Assembly: GCF_005577435.1 (NCBI RefSeq)
Contig: NZ_CP040396.1
Location: 1,484,501 to 1,548,500 of the forward strand
Direction of reading: 5' to 3'
Length of the DNA stretch: 64,000 bases
Origin: Paenibacillus algicola
GTDB lineage: Bacteria > Bacillota > Bacilli > Paenibacillales > Paenibacillaceae
Positions 20,837-29,855 of the stretch are shown piece by piece. Below the pieces are notes generated by a model. The model did no database searches and was not told the origin of the DNA. It was given only the letters and a program-made list of their open reading frames with translations. The position numbers and the translations under genes are program-made. The number at the start of each line of letters is the position of its first letter. Position 1 is the stretch's first letter.

Positions 20837-22207
20837 ATGCAGACAGTGCTGCTCTGGTTGTTTTACATTTCTTCTTTTTATGCCTTCATTCCCGGGATTA
20901 TCACCCGTTTTTTCGGTTATCGTGTATTTCGGAGAGGGACGGTGGAAGGCGAGTTTGCCTTGACCTTTGACGATGGACCTGATCCGGTATATACACCTCA
21001 GCTTCTGGATTTGCTGAAGCGCTACAATATGAAGGCCACCTTTTTTGTGGTCGGCTCTCATGCAGAGTCCCATCCAGAAATTATCAAGCGCATTCATGAT
21101 GAGGGACATCTGATTGGTATTCATAACTATGTTCACAAATCCAACTGGCTCATGAGGCCCAAGACGGTCCGCATGCAGCTCAAGCGCACGGATGATATCA
21201 TTTTCGGCATTACGGGTGAGCGGCCGGTGTATTACCGTCCTCCCTGGGGCATTGTGAATCTATTTGATTTTGCCAAAAACAGCGGTTACCGTATCATTCT
21301 CTGGTCCTCGATGTACGGAGACTGGAGAAGCAGCGTCGGTGCTGACAAGCTGACCCACAGAATGCGGCGCAAGCTGAGAGCAGGGGAAGTGATGCTCCTT
21401 CACGATTGCGGAAATACGATGGGTGCAGATGTACAGGCGCCGGAGCAGATGCTGCTGGCACTGGACCGGGTGCTGTCAGAAGCAGAGCGTGAAGGCCTGA
21501 GAAGCGTTCGGATCGACGAAATGATTACTCATGAGAGGATGTCGTCTTCAATGAAGCTGTCCTTACCGAAACGAATGGCTGTAGCAGTGTGGCTGCTATG
21601 GGAGAAGCTGTTTCATGTTGTATTTCGCCTGAAAACGGCGAATCCGTCGGACCCTATGCTGCATTATCGCTTGACCTCCTACCAAGGACAGGACATGGTA
21701 ACACAGGATGGCTTACGACTTGTGAAGGGGGATGAGGTGCTGGAGCTTCATTTCGATAATCAGAAGCTGTTTGATATCGGCAGACATGCCCGGAACGAGA
21801 TGCAGATTGCGATTCAAATGATCCGTGCGGTTCAGAAGGACCTGCCAACCATTGCACAGCGGGTGCTCGACAAGCCTGAATATCGAAACGTGAAAGGTCT
21901 GTACGGGGTCACGATGATTACCCGAGGACCGGAGCAATTCGGATTTCATCTTCAGGATTTGCCCTCCGGGCTGTTTGCCAGCTCTACCCGGGTGTATCTG
22001 AAGCTGCTCCTGTCTGTCATTCATCCCAAGGGTCAATCGCGGCTCAAGGAAGGCAGCCGGCGCATGGAGCCGCGGATGCTGATGATGCCGGTGGAGGTCC
22101 TGATCAGCCGTTATGCCCCACGGGAACTTCGTTCCCGAAGATCTTCTGTCGAGACCGGTCTTGGTGAGCTGTCTGTGGGCAGTACCGCGAAGGAGCTGTC
22201 CTCCTAA
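20837..22207 (+). CDS. polysaccharide deacetylase family protein with YkoP-like C-terminal domain
   Basis: 456 residues. After an N-terminal membrane segment comes a NodB domain: TFDDGPDP (D45, D46), metal histidines in GIHNYVH (H96, H100), RPPWG and LHD. Residues from about 240 on form a second domain resembling Bacillus YkoP. The metal site looks complete, so hydrolytic deacetylation of a cell-wall or exopolysaccharide is likely; the actual substrate is unknown. It faces the AI-2E permease divergently. Confidence 0.82.
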   Translation: MQTVLLWLFYISSFYAFIPGIITRFFGYRVFRRGTVEGEFALTFDDGPDPVYTPQLLDLLKRYNMKATFFVVGSHAESHPEIIKRIHDEGHLIGIHNYVHKSNWLMRPKTVRMQLKRTDDIIFGITGERPVYYRPPWGIVNLFDFAKNSGYRIILWSSMYGDWRSSVGADKLTHRMRRKLRAGEVMLLHDCGNTMGADVQAPEQMLLALDRVLSEAEREGLRSVRIDEMITHERMSSSMKLSLPKRMAVAVWLLWEKLFHVVFRLKTANPSDPMLHYRLTSYQGQDMVTQDGLRLVKGDEVLELHFDNQKLFDIGRHARNEMQIAIQMIRAVQKDLPTIAQRVLDKPEYRNVKGLYGVTMITRGPEQFGFHLQDLPSGLFASSTRVYLKLLLSVIHPKGQSRLKEGSRRMEPRMLMMPVEVLISRYAPRELRSRRSSVETGLGELSVGSTAKELSS

Positions 22208-22225
22208 ATAAAATTTATGCACCCA

Positions 22226-22449
22226 GGGGCTGTCCCTAAAGATCCAGGATCTTGCGGGATAGCCTCGTTTGTTGTTGCGAGATGCTCCGCGTACGCTGCT
22301 GCCACTCCAAAGATTTATTGAATACAAACCAAATAAAGACATGGCGGTGCCGGGCTAATCTCCCTGACTCCACCATGTCTTTATAAGTTACTTCCTCTTT
22401 CACTTAAATGGGCTGCCTCGTTAAATAAGAATCTATTATGGGACAGCTT
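22226..22449. repeat. dispersed element, copy A (MITE-like, 224 bp)
   Basis: Begins GGGGCTGTCCC and ends GGGACAGCTT (degenerate inverted end). Reverse-complemented, it aligns with the element at 33848-34355: shared GATTCTT(G/A)TTTAACGAGGCAG at one end, CGTACGCGGAGCATCTCG at the other, and an internal hairpin built on AATAAAGACATGGCGG (22332-22347 with 22370-22384). It lacks the central 260 bases of that copy. No coding content. Confidence 0.75.
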
Positions 22450-22462
22450 CTTCTTATTATTG

Positions 22463-24148
22463 TTAGATCTTCATGATACCGCCGCTGCTGGCGTTGGTTA
22501 CGAGCTTGGAGTAGCGAGCCAGGTAGCCGGTCTTGACCTTCGGCTCAAAGCCCTTCCAGTCGGCACGGCGCTTCGCCATCTCCTCGTCACTAACCTCCAG
22601 CTGAATGGTGCGCTTCTCCAGATCCAGCTCGATAATATCTCCGTTCTCAACAAAAGCGATCGGTCCGCCTTCAGCAGCCTCCGGAGAAATATGTCCGATG
22701 CTGATGCCGCGGGATGCGCCCGAGAAGCGGCCGTCCGTGATCAGGCCGACCTTGGCACCCAGTCCCATACCTGCAATCTGCGAGGTTGGAGCCAGCATTT
22801 CCGGCATACCCGGTCCGCCTTTAGGACCTTCGTAGCGGATGACAACGACCATACCTTCCGAAACTTTGCCGTTTGCGATGCCTTCCAGCGCTTCCTCCTG
22901 GGAATCAAAGCAAATGGCAGGACCGCGATGGTATCCGCCGACGGAAGGGTCAACGGCGCCGACTTTAATGATGGAGCCTTCCGGAGCCAGATTGCCGTAA
23001 AGCACAGCGAGGCCGCCGCGCTCGGAGTAGGGCTGATCAATCGGGTGAATTACGTTCTTGTCCTGAATCTCACAGCCTGCAACGTTCTCGGCCAGCGTCT
23101 TGCCCGACACAGTAATGCAGTCGCCGAACAAGGCGTCCGGCTTCTTCAGGAGCTCGTTCAGTACAGCGCTAACGCCGCCTGCCAGATGGACATCCTCGAT
23201 GAAATAGTCAGAGGCCGGGGCCAGCTTTGAAATATGCGGTACCCGGTTAGCTACTTCATTGATACGCTCCAGCGGGTAATCGATGCCGGCTTCATGCGCC
23301 AGAGCCAGTGTGTGCAGTACTGTGTTGGTGGAGCCGCCCATCGCCATATCCAGCGCAAAAGCATTATCGATCGCTTCGCGGGTTACGATGTCGCGCGGCT
23401 TCAGGTCCATCTCGATCAGATTCATCAGCTGGCGTGCGGATTGTCTTACAAATTCCTTACGCTCTTCAGCTACCGCGAGAATGGTTCCGTTACCTGGCAG
23501 GGCAAGGCCAAGTGCCTCGGAGAGACAGTTCATAGAGTTCGCTGTGAACATGCCCGAGCAAGATCCGCAGGTCGGGCAGCCGTACTGCTCCAGCTCCAGC
23601 AGCTCTTCGTCGTTAATCTTGCCGACCTGGTGAGCGCCTACGCCCTCAAATACGGAGGTCAGGGAGAGCTTGCGTCCCTTACTGTCTACGCCGGCTTTCA
23701 TCGGACCGCCGCTGACGACGATGGTCGGGATGTTAACGCGAAGCGTTCCCATCAGCATGCCTGGCGTGATTTTGTCACAGTTGGGAATACATACCATGCC
23801 GTCAAACCAGTGTGCGGAAACGACGGTTTCCAGGGAATCGGCAATGATTTCCCGGCTTGGCAGAGAGTAGCGCATACCGATATGTCCCATGGCGATTCCG
23901 TCGTCAACACCGATGGTGTTAAACTCAAACGGAACTCCGCCCGCTTCGCGGATGGCTTCTTTAACGATTTTGCCGAATTCCTGCAGATGCACATGGCCCG
24001 GTACAATATCGATATAAGAGTTGCAGACCGCGATGAACGGTTTACCGAAATCTTCCTCTTTCACGCCGGCGGCACGCAGAAGACTGCGGTGCGGGGCCCG
24101 GTCAAAGCCTTTTTTGATCATGTCTGAACGCATTTTTTTAGCTTTCAT
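22463..24148 (-). CDS. ilvD: dihydroxy-acid dehydratase
   Basis: 561 residues, full length. Fe-S dehydratase of branched-chain amino acid (and pantothenate precursor) synthesis, converting dihydroxy-isovalerate and dihydroxy-methylvalerate to 2-keto acids. The cluster cysteines are in [24 protein letters not shown] and [21 protein letters not shown] 24148 follows a G-rich ribosome site; the longer frame is not used. It stands apart from other ilv/leu genes here and has a structured leader upstream (24189-24232). The element at 22226-22449 lies just past its stop. Confidence 0.95.
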   Translation of the reverse strand: MKAKKMRSDMIKKGFDRAPHRSLLRAAGVKEEDFGKPFIAVCNSYIDIVPGHVHLQEFGKIVKEAIREAGGVPFEFNTIGVDDGIAMGHIGMRYSLPSREIIADSLETVVSAHWFDGMVCIPNCDKITPGMLMGTLRVNIPTIVVSGGPMKAGVDSKGRKLSLTSVFEGVGAHQVGKINDEELLELEQYGCPTCGSCSGMFTANSMNCLSEALGLALPGNGTILAVAEERKEFVRQSARQLMNLIEMDLKPRDIVTREAIDNAFALDMAMGGSTNTVLHTLALAHEAGIDYPLERINEVANRVPHISKLAPASDYFIEDVHLAGGVSAVLNELLKKPDALFGDCITVSGKTLAENVAGCEIQDKNVIHPIDQPYSERGGLAVLYGNLAPEGSIIKVGAVDPSVGGYHRGPAICFDSQEEALEGIANGKVSEGMVVVIRYEGPKGGPGMPEMLAPTSQIAGMGLGAKVGLITDGRFSGASRGISIGHISPEAAEGGPIAFVENGDIIELDLEKRTIQLEVSDEEMAKRRADWKGFEPKVKTGYLARYSKLVTNASSGGIMKI

Positions 24149-24188
24149 GATGCCTTGTTCCCCCCATGTCCTATTAAAATGTATGATG

Positions 24189-24232
24189 GTCACGCGCTTT
24201 AGCGCGGCTTACCGGCAAAGCAGCCGGGTGAC
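24189..24232 (-). promoter_or_regulatory. structured RNA leader candidate upstream of ilvD
   Basis: In the ilvD direction an outer pair GTCAC/GTGAC encloses two perfect hairpins: CCGGC-TGCTTT-GCCGG and CGCGC-TAAA-GCGCG. This compact three-way-junction shape lies about 40 bases before the ilvD start. It is neither a T-box nor an obvious terminator (no T run). It could be a protein-binding leader, a small riboswitch-like fold or an operator pair in DNA. Structure read by eye. Confidence 0.45.
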
Positions 24233-24332
24233 AAACGATAATTGATATCATTTAACAGAGTCTATCATAAAAAGTCATGTTTTTCTACCTGTCATTCCAG
24301 CGCGGGCAGGGGTTGCTTCCTTATTATATGAG

Positions 24333-24371
24333 AAAAAGAGCGTCTCCTTCATTCGTGAGGAGCACGCTCTT
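24333..24371 (-). terminator. terminator of the KGG-repeat gene
   Basis: On the minus strand AGAGCGTGCTCC pairs with GGAGACGCTCT, followed by TTTTTCT. Confidence 0.85.
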
Positions 24372-24389
24372 GTAAACTTCCATCTATGG

Positions 24390-24638
24390 CTATTTTTTTC
24401 CGCCCTTGCGGCCGATTTCCTGGTAAAATTCACGGTCATGATTGCGGGAAGTTGCCTCGCCGCCTTTTTGCCCGATTTCCTGGTAGAACTCGCGACTGTG
24501 ATTTTTGGAGGTAGCTTGTCCGCCTTTTTTGCCGATTTCCTGATAAAATTCACGGTTATGCTTCTTCGCTGTTGCTTCACCGCCTAAGCGTCCAGCTTCT
24601 TCGCGGGTCATTTTTTGTCCGTTATTTTTCTTGGCCAT
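24390..24638 (-). CDS. KGG-repeat general stress protein (GsiB/Con-10 type)
   Basis: 82-residue, very hydrophilic protein made of a lead segment (MTREEAGRLGGEATAKKH) and three near-identical 20-residue units containing REFYQEIG-KGG. This is the GsiB/Con-10 family linked to desiccation and general stress; in Bacillus GsiB is highly induced by sigma-B. A ribosome site (GGAGGAAC) precedes ATG 24638. The repeats are also visible as near-exact DNA repeats of 60 bases, but they are coding, not CRISPR. It stands as a single gene. Confidence 0.9.
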   Translation of the reverse strand: MAKKNNGQKMTREEAGRLGGEATAKKHNREFYQEIGKKGGQATSKNHSREFYQEIGQKGGEATSRNHDREFYQEIGRKGGKK

Positions 24639-24850
24639 CTTGGTTGTTCCTCCTTCTCCATCATCCTTTTATTGGTTACCGCACGACTTACTTACCACAC
24701 CCTAGTTGTCATGAAACAGAAAAATAAACTAAAGAATGGAAAATAAGAGGGGTTTTTTTGTCTGTTTTTTGAACAGAGTCTGCTGCTCGAAAGGAAACTT
24801 GCAGAAGTAAACAGAAAGTGTAAGATGGAGAAGAAAAGGAGGGGAAGGCT

Positions 24851-25627
24851 GTGCCGGTGCTTGAGATCCAAGAGCGTCGTATGATCTGCAGCGGGCTGCT
24901 GTTTGACAAGGACGGCACGTTGCTGCATTTCATGTCTTTATGGGGCGGCTGGGCAAGCTACATGCTGCAGGCTTTGGAGGAGCGGCTGGAGCTGATCGGT
25001 AAAGGGTTTACCGGTTCGAGAGACAAGGTGCTCGGTACGCTGCAGGATTCCTTAGGGCAGCTGTATTCCTATGACCGGAAAGGTCCGCTCGCGATGGCTA
25101 CGGCCGAGGAAACGATCGGGCTGTTAGCCTGGCAGCTGTATGCGGCAGGAATGCCGTGGAATGAAGCGCTGCTGCAAGTCCGGCAGATGGAGAAAAATGC
25201 CATGGTTCAGGTAAGGCAGACCAGGCCGGCTTTTCCCATGCCCGGGCTGAATGAGCTGCTGAAGCAGTGCCGGACACTCAAGCTTCCGTTGGCCGTTGTC
25301 ACCTCCGATACGACGGCTGCAGCGAAGGAACATTTGGCCTGGATGGGCCTTTTGGAGAATTTCCCGGTCATTATTGGCCGTGATCAGGTCAAGCAGGGCA
25401 AGCCCGGCCCGGATATGGCGCTTGCGGCCTGCAGGCAGCTTGGTCTTCAGCCGGAAGAGGTCGCGGTCATTGGAGACAGTAACGGCGACATGCAGATGGC
25501 GAAGCAGGCAGGCTGTGCGCTGGCGATCGGTCTTTACGAAGGAGATGCTGATCATGGGGATGCGCAACATCTCGTGGATGCCGATCTGATTATCAGCGAT
25601 TATAATGAAATTAGATTAAAGGCCTGA
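24851..25627 (+). CDS. HAD-family hydrolase
   Basis: 258 residues. FDKDGTLLHF (motif I), VVTSDTTAAAKEHL (motif II), K in KQGKPGPDM (motif III) and VIGDSNGDMQMA (motif IV) are all present, with an alpha-helical cap between I and II: a phosphoglycolate phosphatase-like phosphatase of unknown substrate. GTG 24851 follows GGAGGGG. The stop overlaps a possible start of the sirtuin gene, so the two are probably an operon. Confidence 0.85.
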   Translation: MPVLEIQERRMICSGLLFDKDGTLLHFMSLWGGWASYMLQALEERLELIGKGFTGSRDKVLGTLQDSLGQLYSYDRKGPLAMATAEETIGLLAWQLYAAGMPWNEALLQVRQMEKNAMVQVRQTRPAFPMPGLNELLKQCRTLKLPLAVVTSDTTAAAKEHLAWMGLLENFPVIIGRDQVKQGKPGPDMALAACRQLGLQPEEVAVIGDSNGDMQMAKQAGCALAIGLYEGDADHGDAQHLVDADLIISDYNEIRLKA

Positions 25628-25656
25628 TGGCCAGACGTTCTACGGGAGGTGCGCAG

Positions 25657-26415
25657 GTGGAAAGCAATGAAAAAATAGAAATGCTCGCGACCTGGATCGA
25701 AGCAAGCGATTACATCGTCTTTTTTGGCGGAGCCGGAACCTCTACGGAAAGCGGAATTCCTGATTTCCGCTCGGCGGCGGGATTGTATCAAAGTGAGCAT
25801 CATTCTCCCTATCCGCCGGAAATTATGCTCAGCCATAGCTTTTTTATGGAGAAGCCGGACATATTCTATGATTTCTACCGCAGCAAAATGCTGCACCCGG
25901 CGGCGCGTCCAAACGGCTGCCACCAGCTGCTCTCGCGCCTGGAGCAGGAGGGCAAGCTGAAGGCGGTAATTACCCAAAACATCGACGGCCTCCACCAGAC
26001 CGCAGGCTGCGGCGAGGTACTGGAGCTGCATGGCTCGGTGCACCGCAATTATTGCATGGACTGCAACCGCTTTTATTCACTTCAGCAGGTGATGGAAATC
26101 AAAGAGCTAGTGCCCCGCTGCGCCGATTGCGGCGGAATGATCAAGCCGGATGTGGTGCTGTATGAGGAGGAGCTGGATCATCAGCTGTTAAAGCGGGCAA
26201 TCCATGAAATTTCAATAGCGGATCTGCTGATTGTCGGAGGAACTTCTCTGACCGTTCACCCGGCAGCGGGATTAATCAACTACTATCAGGGAAGCCGGAC
26301 TGCCATTTTAAACGGGGACCCGACACCGTATGATCACAGGGCAGGCCTGCTGATTACCGAGCGCATCGGTGAAGTGATGGACAAGGTGAACGGAATGCTG
26401 CGCAGCAGCGTGTAA
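25657..26415 (+). CDS. NAD-dependent protein deacylase (SIR2 family)
   Basis: 252 residues. GAGTSTESGIPDFR (25-38, NAD binding), TQNIDGLHQ, the catalytic histidine in LELHGSVHR (H125) and four zinc cysteines (C133, C136, C155, C158). It removes acyl groups from lysines using NAD, as SrtN does in Bacillus. GTG 25657 is seven bases after GGGAGG; an ATG at 25627 that overlaps the previous stop would add ten residues and has no ribosome site. Confidence 0.92.
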   Translation: MESNEKIEMLATWIEASDYIVFFGGAGTSTESGIPDFRSAAGLYQSEHHSPYPPEIMLSHSFFMEKPDIFYDFYRSKMLHPAARPNGCHQLLSRLEQEGKLKAVITQNIDGLHQTAGCGEVLELHGSVHRNYCMDCNRFYSLQQVMEIKELVPRCADCGGMIKPDVVLYEEELDHQLLKRAIHEISIADLLIVGGTSLTVHPAAGLINYYQGSRTAILNGDPTPYDHRAGLLITERIGEVMDKVNGMLRSSV

Positions 26416-26523
26416 GCCTGGAATTTACGGTGCAGCGACGCAAGCGGCCGCAGTTTGGGTTAATCATATAGTATGAATTGTATGACCAAAGCATATTTCC
26501 AAATGGAGAGGCAGGGATGACCA

Positions 26524-27528
26524 ATGACATATGTAGCGAGTGAAGACCGCTATGAAGGTATGATATATAATCGCTGCGGGCGATCCGGCTTGAAGCTGCC
26601 GGCTATTTCCCTCGGCTTGTGGCATAACTTTGGAGGGATTGACTCCTTCGAAAATGCGCGGAGCATGGTGACCCGCTCTTTCGACCTTGGAATCACGCAC
26701 TTTGATCTCGCCAACAACTACGGTCCGCCGGCGGGCTCCGCCGAGGAAACCTTCGGACAGGTGCTCGCGAAGGACCTGAAGGCCTACCGTGACGAGATGA
26801 TTATCTCCTCTAAGGCCGGCTATTACATGTGGCCCGGACCTTACGGAGACTGGGGCTCGCGGAAATATCTGGTGTCCAGCCTCGATCAGAGCCTGAAGCG
26901 GATGGGTCTTGACTACGTGGACATTTTCTACTCACACCGGATGGATCCCGATACACCGCTGGAGGAGACGATGATGGCGCTGGATCATATCGTTCGTTCC
27001 GGTAAAGCGCTGTACGTCGGTATTTCCAACTACACGCCAGAGAAGACCAAAGAAGCGGCTGAAATTTTAAGAAGGCTGGGTACACCGCTGCTTATTCATC
27101 AGCCGAGCTATTCCATGCTGAACCGCTGGGTGGAGCAGGGCCTGCTTGATGTGCTGGACGAACAGGGCGCAGGAAGCATTGCATTTACGCCGCTCGGCCA
27201 GGGACTGCTGACCAACAAATATTTGAATGGAGTTCCGAACGACTCCCGGGCAGCCAGCGCTTCCCAGTTTCTGCATGAAAGCAATATTACACCAGAGGTG
27301 CTCCGCAAAATCCGCGCCTTGAATCAGATGGCTGCCGCCCGGGGCCAGAGCCTGGCTCAATTCGCTCTCGCTTGGGTGCTGCGTGGAGGCCGGGTTACCT
27401 CAGCCCTGATCGGGGCGAGCAAGGTTAGCCAGATTGAGGACAATGTGGGGGCTCTCAGTAATCTGGAGTTCTCTAAAGAGGAGCTGGACCGGATTGAGTC
27501 CATTCTGAAAAAAGAACCGGAGGCCTGA
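26524..27528 (+). CDS. aldo/keto reductase (YghZ/GpR-like)
   Basis: 334 residues, NADPH-dependent TIM-barrel reductase. The catalytic tetrad is visible: D and Y in HFDLANNYG, K in IISSKAGYYMWPG, H in IFYSHRMDPDT. The K-channel beta-like subgroup (AKR14, YghZ) reduces L-glyceraldehyde 3-phosphate and methylglyoxal. GGCAGGGATG lies before ATG 26524. A single gene ended by the hairpin at 27593. Confidence 0.9.
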   Translation: MTYVASEDRYEGMIYNRCGRSGLKLPAISLGLWHNFGGIDSFENARSMVTRSFDLGITHFDLANNYGPPAGSAEETFGQVLAKDLKAYRDEMIISSKAGYYMWPGPYGDWGSRKYLVSSLDQSLKRMGLDYVDIFYSHRMDPDTPLEETMMALDHIVRSGKALYVGISNYTPEKTKEAAEILRRLGTPLLIHQPSYSMLNRWVEQGLLDVLDEQGAGSIAFTPLGQGLLTNKYLNGVPNDSRAASASQFLHESNITPEVLRKIRALNQMAAARGQSLAQFALAWVLRGGRVTSALIGASKVSQIEDNVGALSNLEFSKEELDRIESILKKEPEA

Positions 27529-27592
27529 TGCCTCACCGCAGCCGGAAATGGTGCTCCGTAGTCCTTGAGCTGTCAGGGCGGCATCAGCCAGA

Positions 27593-27622
27593 AGCCCGCT
27601 TTCTGCCGAGGAAAGCGGGCTT
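27593..27622. terminator. terminator between convergent genes
   Basis: AGCCCGCTTTC pairs with GAAAGCGGGCT, followed by a short T tract. It separates the aldo/keto reductase from the convergent AraC gene. Confidence 0.75.
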
Positions 27623-27643
27623 TGCCATGACTTAGTGGGAGCA

Positions 27644-28495
27644 TCAGCCAGAATTCTCCCGTCGGTAGGCGGTGGGAGACATACCGCAGAAGCGCTTGAA
27701 CTGACGGGAGAAGTAAAGGCTGTCGGGCAGGCCTACAGAGGCGGACACCTGCTCCACCGACAGGTCCGGACGCTCCCGCAGCAGCCGCTTGGCCCGGTCC
27801 ATTCGCAGCTTGAGCAGATACGTAACCGGAGGGAGGCCGGTCTCCTTCTTGAATATGCGCGATAAATAAGCGCGGTTATACCCCAGGCTGGCGCACATCT
27901 GCTCAATGGATACAGGATGCGCGTACTGGGAGGTCATGACGGTAATCATTTGCTTGACTGTTCGCTGGATCTGCGTTTCCGCTGCAGAGGGCAGCACATG
28001 TCGCCGGGTATGAGTCATCAGCTCGGCCCAGAGCAGCTGGAAGTAGCCGGAGGCGGCAATATGTGCCTGATCCTGCTTGCGGCTGAAGCACTCCTGAATC
28101 AGCCTTATATATCGGGCGGGCCTGTGAGAACCGGGGTTAAATACGACCGGTGTGTCCGGCAGCATGCCTGCAGCTTTGACCAGGCCCTCCGCCTCCTGAC
28201 CCTTAAAGGCGACCCAGCGGTAACGCCAGGGCTCCTCCGCGTCAGATACATAGCTGACCAATTGACCGGGATGAATGAGAAACGCATCGCCGGGGCCCAG
28301 CTCATATAGAGCATGCTCCGTCTGGAAGGTGCCTTTACCAGCCTCCACAAGATGCAGCAGGTAATAATCATACAATTTGGGACCAAGGGCATGAAGGGGA
28401 GTCGTCTGGCTCACCCCCGAAAAAAGCACAATAAGACGGTCATGCAATGGTAACACGGGACTGGAGGAAACCGAATATGTTTCTTCGTTTGACAT
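27644..28495 (-). CDS. AraC-family transcriptional regulator
   Basis: 283 residues: N-terminal cupin-type sugar-binding domain (LVEAGKGTFQTEHALYELGPGDAFLIHPGQ) and a C-terminal double helix-turn-helix (MCASLGYNRAYLSRIFKKETG, then VSASVGLPDSLYFSRQFKRFCGMSP). ATG 28495 sits behind GGCAGGTG. It is divergent from galK with about 180 bases between, so it is the likely activator of the galactose operon and of itself. A perfect palindrome (ACATAT/ATATGT, 28571-28586) lies in the gap. The inducing sugar is inferred only from context. Confidence 0.88.
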   Translation of the reverse strand: MSNEETYSVSSSPVLPLHDRLIVLFSGVSQTTPLHALGPKLYDYYLLHLVEAGKGTFQTEHALYELGPGDAFLIHPGQLVSYVSDAEEPWRYRWVAFKGQEAEGLVKAAGMLPDTPVVFNPGSHRPARYIRLIQECFSRKQDQAHIAASGYFQLLWAELMTHTRRHVLPSAAETQIQRTVKQMITVMTSQYAHPVSIEQMCASLGYNRAYLSRIFKKETGLPPVTYLLKLRMDRAKRLLRERPDLSVEQVSASVGLPDSLYFSRQFKRFCGMSPTAYRRENSG

Positions 28496-28570
28496 ACAGC
28501 ACCTGCCTTCAGGGGTCATCAGGTTGTAGCATCCTGTTGTTCTAACTCTTGTATTTTACTATGAGAAGTC

Positions 28571-28586
28571 ACATATATCCATATGT
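28571..28586. promoter_or_regulatory. palindrome in the gal intergenic region
   Basis: ACATAT-ATCC-ATATGT, a perfect 6+4+6 inverted repeat, about 90 bases before galK and about 75 before the AraC gene. A possible operator; AraC proteins usually prefer direct repeats, so another factor may use it. Confidence 0.35.
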
Positions 28587-28676
28587 AGCACACAAGATTG
28601 CATTAATCGAAAAAGAGCTTTCTTCTATACTGGAGTCAAGACAGATGGATTTAGAAAATAGGATGGAGTGAACATA

Positions 28677-29855
28677 ATGAACCTGGAATCATTAGTATCC
28701 ACATTTCATAGTAAGTACGGTACCAGTGATGCTCCTCTGCGGATGTTTAACGCACCGGGACGCGTCAATCTGATTGGCGAGCATCTTGATTATAATGGCG
28801 GTTATGTACTGCCTGCGGCGCTGGAATTCGGCACCACGCTCTTGATTCGCGAGCGCAAGGACAATCAGGTTGCATTTGCCTCGACGAACCTGCCATACGA
28901 AGCAGCAGCGGGACCGGAGGAGAGCTATGGGGGCAAGACTGGGGAATGGACAGATTATCCGGTTGGCGTCATCGTCGAGCTGGAGAAGCTGGGCTGCTCT
29001 CTTACTAAAGGCTATGAGCTCTTGTATCACGGCGATATCCCGAACGGTGCGGGCTTATCTTCCTCAGCTTCCATCGAGGTAGTGACTGCCTATGCGTTTA
29101 TGTCCATGGAGGGCTGTGATCGGGATCCTGTAGAAATTGCGAAGCTGTCCCAACGCGCCGAGAATCAGTTCGTCGGTGTGAACTCCGGTATCATGGATCA
29201 GTTTGCTGTTGCGAACGGCCGCAGCAATCATGCGATTCTGCTGATGTGCGACACGCTGGAATATGATCTGGTGCCTTTTGAAACAGGCAGCTATAAGATT
29301 GTTATCGCGAACACGAACAAGCGCCGCGGCCTGGTGGATTCCAAATACAATGAGCGGCGCAGCGAATGTGATTCCGCGCTGGAGCAGCTTCAAGGCACAA
29401 GACCGGAATTGAATTACCTGGCGCAGCTTACACCGGAGCAGTTCCAGGAGCTGCAGGGTGTCATTGAGGATGAAACCGTGCGCAAGCGGGCTCAGCATGT
29501 GGTCGAAGAGAACCAGCGCGTGCTGGATTCAGTAGCAGCATTGAAAGAGAATAACCTTCAGGCGTTCGGCAGCTTCATGAACGACTCCCATGCTTCACTG
29601 CGCCATCTGTATGAAGTGACCGGAGATGAGCTGGATGTCATGGTCGAGGAGTTCCAGCGGCAGGAGGGCACTCTGGGCGCCCGGATGACGGGAGCCGGCT
29701 TCGGCGGCTGCACGGTCGCGCTGGTGCACGAGGATCATGTGGAGCAGGTCATTGCCGAGGTCGCTGTCGGTTACGAGAAGAGAACCGGACTGAAACCGGA
29801 TTTCTATGTATGCGGTGTTGGCCAAGGTGTACACGAACTGAAAGGGGTGCTGTAA
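28677..29855 (+). CDS. galK: galactokinase
   Basis: 392 residues. GHMP-kinase signatures: PGRVNLIGEHLDYNGG (galactokinase motif), GDIPNGAGLSSSASIEV (ATP loop) and MTGAGFGGCTVAL. It phosphorylates galactose at C1, the first step of the Leloir pathway. ATG 28677 lies eight bases behind GGATGGAG; the GTG at 28668 is inside the ribosome site. First gene of galKET. Confidence 0.95.
   Translation: MNLESLVSTFHSKYGTSDAPLRMFNAPGRVNLIGEHLDYNGGYVLPAALEFGTTLLIRERKDNQVAFASTNLPYEAAAGPEESYGGKTGEWTDYPVGVIVELEKLGCSLTKGYELLYHGDIPNGAGLSSSASIEVVTAYAFMSMEGCDRDPVEIAKLSQRAENQFVGVNSGIMDQFAVANGRSNHAILLMCDTLEYDLVPFETGSYKIVIANTNKRRGLVDSKYNERRSECDSALEQLQGTRPELNYLAQLTPEQFQELQGVIEDETVRKRAQHVVEENQRVLDSVAALKENNLQAFGSFMNDSHASLRHLYEVTGDELDVMVEEFQRQEGTLGARMTGAGFGGCTVALVHEDHVEQVIAEVAVGYEKRTGLKPDFYVCGVGQGVHELKGVL

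Noticed and set aside
24390..24638. Regular repeats of about 60 bases that might look like a CRISPR array
   Set aside because: They encode the KGG repeats of a GsiB-like protein in one open frame; there are no spacers and no cas genes.
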